Shown in pieces: positions 6,944-9,263 of a stretch of 9,263 nucleotides of DNA. Position 1 is the first letter of the stretch, and each line of letters opens with the position of its first letter. Source of the stretch: Candidatus Rifleibacteriota bacterium (GTDB lineage: Bacteria; Riflebacteria; Ozemobacteria; Ozemobacterales; Ozemobacteraceae); assembly GCA_017526725.1 (NCBI GenBank), contig JAFXRA010000226.1, positions 1 to 9,263 on the forward strand, written 5' to 3'. The notes beneath the pieces were generated by a model. That model was not told the DNA's origin. It was given only the letters and a program-made list of their open reading frames with translations, and searched no databases. The position numbers and the translations under genes were made by a program.

Positions 6944-7010
6944 GAGGCTAAAGCCTCTGTGGGACTGTTGCTTACGCAACTTGTGAGACGGCAGTTGACG
7001 CTGCCTGTGG
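6944..7010 (+). repeat. Mini-hairpin array with exact 23-bp period
   Basis: Three different small inverted repeats begin at 6944, 6967 and 6990, exactly 23 bases apart. They are GAGGCT-AA-AGCCTC, GTTGC-TTAC-GCAAC and GGCAG-TTGACG-CTGCC. Each is followed by the same box, TGTGGGAC, TTGTGAGAC and TGTGG respectively. The stem sequences differ but pairing is kept, which is what selection on, or copying of, structure would produce. No T-run follows, so these are not ordinary terminators. Confidence 0.85.
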
Positions 7011-7015
7011 TAGTT

Positions 7016-7142
7016 GTTCGACAATTCCCACAAGCAGCTATGCTGCTGTCTCACAACGAAGTGTCCCACAGCGCAGCGTACCACTTCTCACCCTTCCAAC
7101 TCTTCCAACTCTTCCAACCCTTCTCACCCTTCCAACTCTTCT
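7016..7142 (-). repeat. Reverse-oriented hairpin module and 9-bp array
   Basis: On the minus strand this reads like the element at 975-1284: six 9-bp units (7084-7137, CTTCCAACT and CTTCTCACC types on plus), a GTACGCTGCGCTGTGGGAC module, a CACTTCGTTGTGAGAC module, the hairpin AGCAGCATAGCTGCT and a TGTGGGAATTGT box. It meets the plus-oriented hairpin array head to head at about 7006-7032. There TGTGGTAGTTGT and ACAATTCCCACA form an imperfect palindrome (10 of 12 pairs) around a TCG centre. Confidence 0.88.
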
Positions 7143-7145
7143 GGC

Positions 7146-7173
7146 TAGTATCTTATGTCTTGAATCTTGTAAC
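7146..7173 (-). repeat. Reverse-oriented 7-bp tandem units closing the intergenic block
   Basis: On the minus strand four contiguous heptads can be read: GTTACAA, GATTCAA, GACATAA and GATACTA, followed by GCCAG. The first two match units of the 6851-6885 array, so the 6851-7173 block is bracketed by inverted heptad arrays. The heptad run within batC also ends in GCCAG. About 30 bases of plain AT-rich sequence then lead to the promoter of the RRM gene. Confidence 0.75.
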
Positions 7174-7206
7174 TAAAAACAATGTAAAGATTTTTATAAA
7201 AAAGTC

Positions 7207-7235
7207 TTGATTTGGTGGAAAAGTTTTGCTATATT
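7207..7235 (+). promoter_or_regulatory. Sigma70-like promoter for the RRM gene
   Basis: TTGATT (7207-7212) and TATATT (7230-7235) are separated by 17 bases, the optimal spacing. This places the transcription start near 7242 and gives a leader of about 86 bases. It follows an AT-rich stretch just after the repeat block. Confidence 0.7.
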
Positions 7236-7241
7236 GGTTTT

Positions 7242-7327
7242 AACGCAATTACGGACAAGTCCGAGGAAGCAAAATTCTCCGTGACCGAGTTAGTAAGTGT
7301 GAAAGCAAATTTAGGAGAATTTTTCGA
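7242..7327 (+). promoter_or_regulatory. Structured 5' leader able to sequester the RRM gene Shine-Dalgarno
   Basis: Two structures can be drawn. The first is a small hairpin, CGGAC-AA-GTCCG, at 7252-7263. The second is a perfect 10-bp helix between AAAATTCTCC (7271-7280) and GGAGAATTTT (7314-7323). The second arm contains the only Shine-Dalgarno (GGAGA, 7314-7318), which lies about 10 bases before the ATG at 7328. An alternative pairing of ACGGA (7251-7255) with TCCGT (7278-7282) would compete with both. This is consistent with a temperature- or protein-controlled leader. Regulation is inferred and no named riboswitch or thermometer class is recognised. Confidence 0.55.
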
Positions 7328-7603
7328 ATGAAGATTTACGTTGGTAACCTTCCTTATGCTATCCGTGACAAAGCTTTGAATGACCTTTTTGCCCCTTATG
7401 GCGAAGTCACAAGCGCTAATGTTATCATTGAACGTGATACTAACAGATCAAAAGGTTTTGGTTTTGTTGAAATGCCTTCAAAAGAAGAAGCAGAAAAAGC
7501 TATTGCTGAACTCAACAACAAAGAAGTTAACGGCAGAGCAATCAAAGTTAATGAAGCAAAACCACGCGAAGACAAACCTCGCAGACCACGCTATCAGCAG
7601 TAA
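7328..7603 (+). CDS. RRM-domain RNA-binding protein
   Basis: A 91-residue protein that is almost entirely one RNA recognition motif. The RNP2 element IYVGNL lies at residues 3-8 and RNP1 KGFGFVEM at 42-49, with the aromatic residues used for RNA stacking (Y4, F44, F46) all present. A short basic tail (KPREDKPRRPRYQQ) probably adds RNA affinity. Free-standing small RRM proteins of this kind occur in cyanobacteria, where several are cold-induced, and in spirochaetes and other bacteria. The exact targets here are unknown. It is likely monocistronic or leads a two-gene unit, with its own promoter, a structured leader and a terminator 15 bases after the stop. Autoregulation through the leader hairpin is possible but not shown. 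Confidence 0.93.
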   Translation: MKIYVGNLPYAIRDKALNDLFAPYGEVTSANVIIERDTNRSKGFGFVEMPSKEEAEKAIAELNNKEVNGRAIKVNEAKPREDKPRRPRYQQ

Positions 7604-7618
7604 TTGCTAGCTAAAAAG

Positions 7619-7650
7619 AAGCCCAGTCAGCAGCTGGGCTTTTTTTATTT
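7619..7650 (+). terminator. Rho-independent terminator after the RRM gene
   Basis: A perfect 8-bp stem AAGCCCAG/CTGGGCTT (7619-7626 with 7634-7641), with a 7-base loop, is followed by a T-rich tract (7641-7650). It lies 15 bases after the RRM stop codon and 25 bases before the GNAT start. Confidence 0.92.
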
Positions 7651-7675
7651 GCAAAAAATTTGTTGGGGAATTCTA

Positions 7676-8146
7676 ATGACTATACGAATTGCAGAAGATA
7701 AAGACTTAGGTAGAATTAAAGAATTACTGATACAGGTTAATAACGTTCATGCAGAAGGAAGATCAGATATATTCATTAAAGACTGTATGAAATATACAGA
7801 TAAAGAAATTCTTGATCAGCTTCATGACTCTACTAAGGTTATTTTCGTATATACAGATGATAAAGATGTTGTTCTAGGCTACGCATTTTGCCAGATTAAA
7901 GAATATAAAAATATAAACAATATTCACCCACATAAATCTCTTTACATTGATGATTTATGTGTAGACGAAAAGTATCGCAGACAGCATATCGGCAAGTCTT
8001 TGTTAAACCATGTAGAAGACTATGCTAGAGAAAACAACTTTTTCAGTATTGAACTGAATGTGTGGGAATGCAATTCTAAGGCAAAAGCTTTTTATGAATC
8101 TATGGGAATGAAAGTTCTAAAAATTGGTATGGAAAAGAAAATTTAG
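7676..8146 (+). CDS. GNAT family N-acetyltransferase
   Basis: A 156-residue GNAT-fold protein of normal single-domain length. The acetyl-CoA binding motif A is clear: LYIDDLCVDEKYRRQHIGK at residues 89-107, where R-R-Q-H-I-G-K forms the pyrophosphate loop. It is followed by a motif B region, LNVWECNSKAKAFYESMGM (about 125-143). The N-terminus TIRIAEDKDLGRIKELL is typical of the family. The acceptor substrate cannot be told from sequence. The frame stays open back to 7604, but ATG 7676 is preferred: GGGGAA lies five to six bases before it, and the extension would translate the terminator. No promoter is visible between the terminator and the start, so expression may rely on readthrough. The stop overlaps the convergent zeta toxin gene by 4 bases. 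Confidence 0.88.
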   Translation: MTIRIAEDKDLGRIKELLIQVNNVHAEGRSDIFIKDCMKYTDKEILDQLHDSTKVIFVYTDDKDVVLGYAFCQIKEYKNINNIHPHKSLYIDDLCVDEKYRRQHIGKSLLNHVEDYARENNFFSIELNVWECNSKAKAFYESMGMKVLKIGMEKKI

Positions 8147-8793
8147 ATAATAACCCTTGAGATGGGGTAGCAGTCAGAGATTTCTTTTATCCAAGAGGGA
8201 AGAATTGGCGTTAGTTGGATAAAATCGCCGTATTCATAGTATGCGACATAATTAAAACTAATTGTATTGTCGAAAAATACAACTTTGTCGCACATTGGCC
8301 ATATGGCTTTCATGTTCTGGGTGGTTTCCTGATAGCGTCTTTCAACGTCTTTATCAGGTATTCCATGACCGCCGTTTTTTACTCTGTAGGCGATGCGTTT
8401 CTTAGCTATTTCAGCTGATTCCACGCCAACATAATATAAAAGAATGTCATAGCCTTCATTACGTGCTGTAGCTATATTGCGGATAATAGATTTGCCACAA
8501 AGGGTGGTTTCTTGACAAAAACTAATTTTCTGGGAAAAGTAATCTCTGATTTGTAGAATAGTGATTCTGTCAGCCCTAAATCGGTCTACTTTTTTTCGCC
8601 AGTTACCATTAAATGATTTTAGAGATTCGTCTGAATTGACTCTGGGCTTGTTTTTAAAATCGCCAAAATAACAGTTATAAAGAGTAGATTTGCCGCAGCC
8701 ATTGCAGCCAGCAAAAATAATGTATTGTGGTCTTGGCTTAGAATCTGTGTTCTTCAATGGCTTTTTTCTGTCGCTGTTGTAAAACGTAGTCAC
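8143..8793 (-). CDS. Zeta toxin family P-loop kinase
   Basis: A 216-residue protein with the zeta/PezT plan. Walker A GCNGCGKST lies at residues 29-37 (K35), NSDE at 53-56 (D55 is the likely catalytic base), and QETTLCGKS at 94-102. The characteristic RIAYRVKNGGHGIPDKDVERRY lies at 133-154, with substrate- and phosphate-binding arginines R137, R152 and R153. Characterised zeta toxins use ATP to phosphorylate UDP-N-acetylglucosamine and related sugars, blocking cell-wall synthesis; some chromosomal relatives use other substrates. All key residues are present, so the enzyme is probably active. The chosen start is GTG at 8793, overlapping the upstream gene by 56 bases. A TTG at 8757 is an alternative that would leave a shorter N-terminus before the P-loop. 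Confidence 0.88.
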   Translation of the reverse strand: MTTFYNSDRKKPLKNTDSKPRPQYIIFAGCNGCGKSTLYNCYFGDFKNKPRVNSDESLKSFNGNWRKKVDRFRADRITILQIRDYFSQKISFCQETTLCGKSIIRNIATARNEGYDILLYYVGVESAEIAKKRIAYRVKNGGHGIPDKDVERRYQETTQNMKAIWPMCDKVVFFDNTISFNYVAYYEYGDFIQLTPILPSWIKEISDCYPISRVII

Positions 8794-8917
8794 AAACTAC
8801 TTTGAAAAAACCGACTTCTTCTTTGTTTCTGCCAGATACTAATAGACTTGAAGTTTCATCTATACCAAGCTTAGAACAATCTTCATATAGTTTTTGAAAA
8901 GCCTTTAATTTATCCAT
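8738..8917 (-). CDS. Small antitoxin-like protein upstream of zeta toxin
   Basis: A 59-residue, mostly helical, charged protein (MDKLKAFQKLYEDCSKLG at the start, QQRQKKAIEEHRF at the end) encoded immediately upstream of, and overlapping, the zeta toxin gene. Its position and size indicate the antitoxin. It has no helix-turn-helix and is unlike the larger PezA-type antitoxins, so direct neutralisation of the kinase rather than repression is the simpler guess. The frame is open back to 8989, but that upstream start falls inside the -35 element of the predicted promoter. ATG 8917 is therefore chosen, with GGAG at 8932-8935. The 14-base spacing to that site is longer than usual. Confidence 0.7.
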   Translation of the reverse strand: MDKLKAFQKLYEDCSKLGIDETSSLLVSGRNKEEVGFFKVVCDYVLQQRQKKAIEEHRF

Positions 8918-8960
8918 TATTAAAGTTAAAACTCCTTTAAGATAATATCGGCACTTTCTT

Positions 8961-8989
8961 TTTATATAATATCTGGCTTTTTTTTGCAA
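8961..8989 (-). promoter_or_regulatory. Promoter of the antitoxin-toxin operon
   Basis: On the minus strand TTGCAA (8984-8989) and TATAAA (8961-8966) are separated by 17 bases. This predicts a start near 8954 and a short leader containing the GGAG site. The surrounding TATTATATAA gives several overlapping -10 choices. No clear operator palindrome was seen. Confidence 0.6.
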
Positions 8990-9062
8990 TAGGGGAACTA
9001 AGTTTTTTAAAAGAGATGAGAGAGGAGGGAATGTTTGGTTTATTTCCTGTAATAGAGGAAGT

Positions 9063-9162
9063 GATACGCTACGCTGTGGGACACTTCGTTGTGGGACGTT
9101 TCACTGTGGTAATTGTTATAAAGGTTGGAAGGGTTGGAAGAGTTGGAAGGGTGAGAAGTGTT
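9063..9162 (+). repeat. Fourth locus of the hairpin/9-mer composite repeat
   Basis: GATACGCTACGCTGTGGGAC, an ACTTCGTTGTGGGAC module and a GTTTCACTGTGG module are followed by AATTGTTATAAAG and 9-bp units (GTTGGAAGG, GTTGGAAGA, GTTGGAAGG, GTGAGAAGT). It has the same module order and boxes as 975-1284 but lacks the AGCAGC hairpin. No gene is supported in 9000-9263: the open frame across this block is Gly-Arg-Val repeats made by the 9-mers. Confidence 0.88.
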
Positions 9163-9171
9163 GTCTTAAAG

Positions 9172-9222
9172 CCTCTCCTTGAGGAGAGGTGGCACGTAGT
9201 GCCGGAGTGGTGACCGAGTTAG
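9172..9222 (+). repeat. Twin-hairpin element of a second repeat type
   Basis: Two inverted repeats stand side by side: CCTCTCC-TTGA-GGAGAGG (9172-9189, 7-bp stem) and GGCAC-GTA-GTGCC (9191-9203, 5-bp stem). They are followed by GGAGTGGTGACCGAGTTAG. There is no T-tract, so it is not an intrinsic terminator. The last 13 bases, GTGACCGAGTTAG (9210-9222), recur exactly at 7281-7293 in the RRM leader. The remaining 41 bases to the window end show nothing assignable. Confidence 0.7.
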
Positions 9223-9263
9223 AGTAACTTTTATTTAGCGATAGCGTATTATTAACCACAGAA

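Noticed and set aside
6944..7090. Possible CRISPR array, from periodic repeats with variable inserts
   Set aside because: The repeat box is only about 8 bases, the inserts are self-complementary, the array reverses orientation midway, and no cas gene is nearby.
6959..7210. Plus-strand open frame in the intergenic repeat block
   Set aside because: It translates hairpins and 9-mers into a Phe/Gln/Leu repeat with no domain; the LLSHNE start shared with other loci follows from the hairpin sequence.
9016..9213. Open frame near the window end with Gly-Arg-Val repeats
   Set aside because: The repeats are the 9-bp units read in one frame. There is no family resemblance, and the frame ends inside the twin-hairpin element.
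9172..9222. Possible tRNA or intrinsic terminator from the twin stems
   Set aside because: There is no acceptor stem, anticodon arm or T-loop consensus, and no T-tract follows the stems.

Overview
The window looks like a stretch of spirochaete chromosome, most likely a gut or rumen Treponema. This is an inference from the AT-rich codon use, the moxR-DUF58-batA-batB-batC gene order, a free-standing RRM protein, and a 23S-rRNA-intervening-sequence (IVS) type four-helix-bundle gene. No rRNA or other taxonomic marker is present.

Positions 1-6840 hold a co-directional Bat (aerotolerance-type) operon. It contains the tail of a MoxR-like AAA+ ATPase, a DUF58 protein with a VWA-like fold, an inserted repeat block plus IVS-family gene, a membrane-anchored TPR/SurA-N-like protein, a one-TM DUF4381-like protein, BatA and BatB (two membrane VWA proteins with complete MIDAS motifs), and BatC (TPR plus a long Q/N/E/S-rich segment). 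The DUF4381-like gene/batA, batA/batB and batB/batC junctions overlap by 1-4 bases (ATGA or TAATG), which suggests translational coupling. In this type of system the MoxR ATPase is thought to act with the VWA and TPR proteins as an envelope-associated chaperone or assembly machine. BatD is not in the window.

Positions 6841-7200 are a non-coding mosaic of short repeats. After it come a sigma70-like promoter, a structured leader, a small RRM RNA-binding protein and a strong intrinsic terminator (7207-7650). A GNAT acetyltransferase follows (7676-8146). On the opposite strand, converging on it, lies a zeta-type toxin-antitoxin pair (8143-8917) with its own promoter at 8961-8989. Positions 9000-9263 are again repeats, with no gene.

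The most striking content is a composite repeat family present at four places: three tandem copies at 975-1284, one inside the batC reading frame at 5344-5527, a head-to-head block at 6851-7173, and one at 9063-9162. It is built from three modules. The first is 7-bp tandem units. The second is mini-hairpins separated by TGTGRGAC boxes, with an exact 23-bp period in one array. The third is 9-bp tandem units of the type GTTGGAAGA. The IVS-family gene is bracketed by inverted 9-bp arrays, and its own C-terminus is encoded by one of them. A second candidate of interest is the RRM leader, where a perfect 10-bp helix can hide the Shine-Dalgarno sequence.
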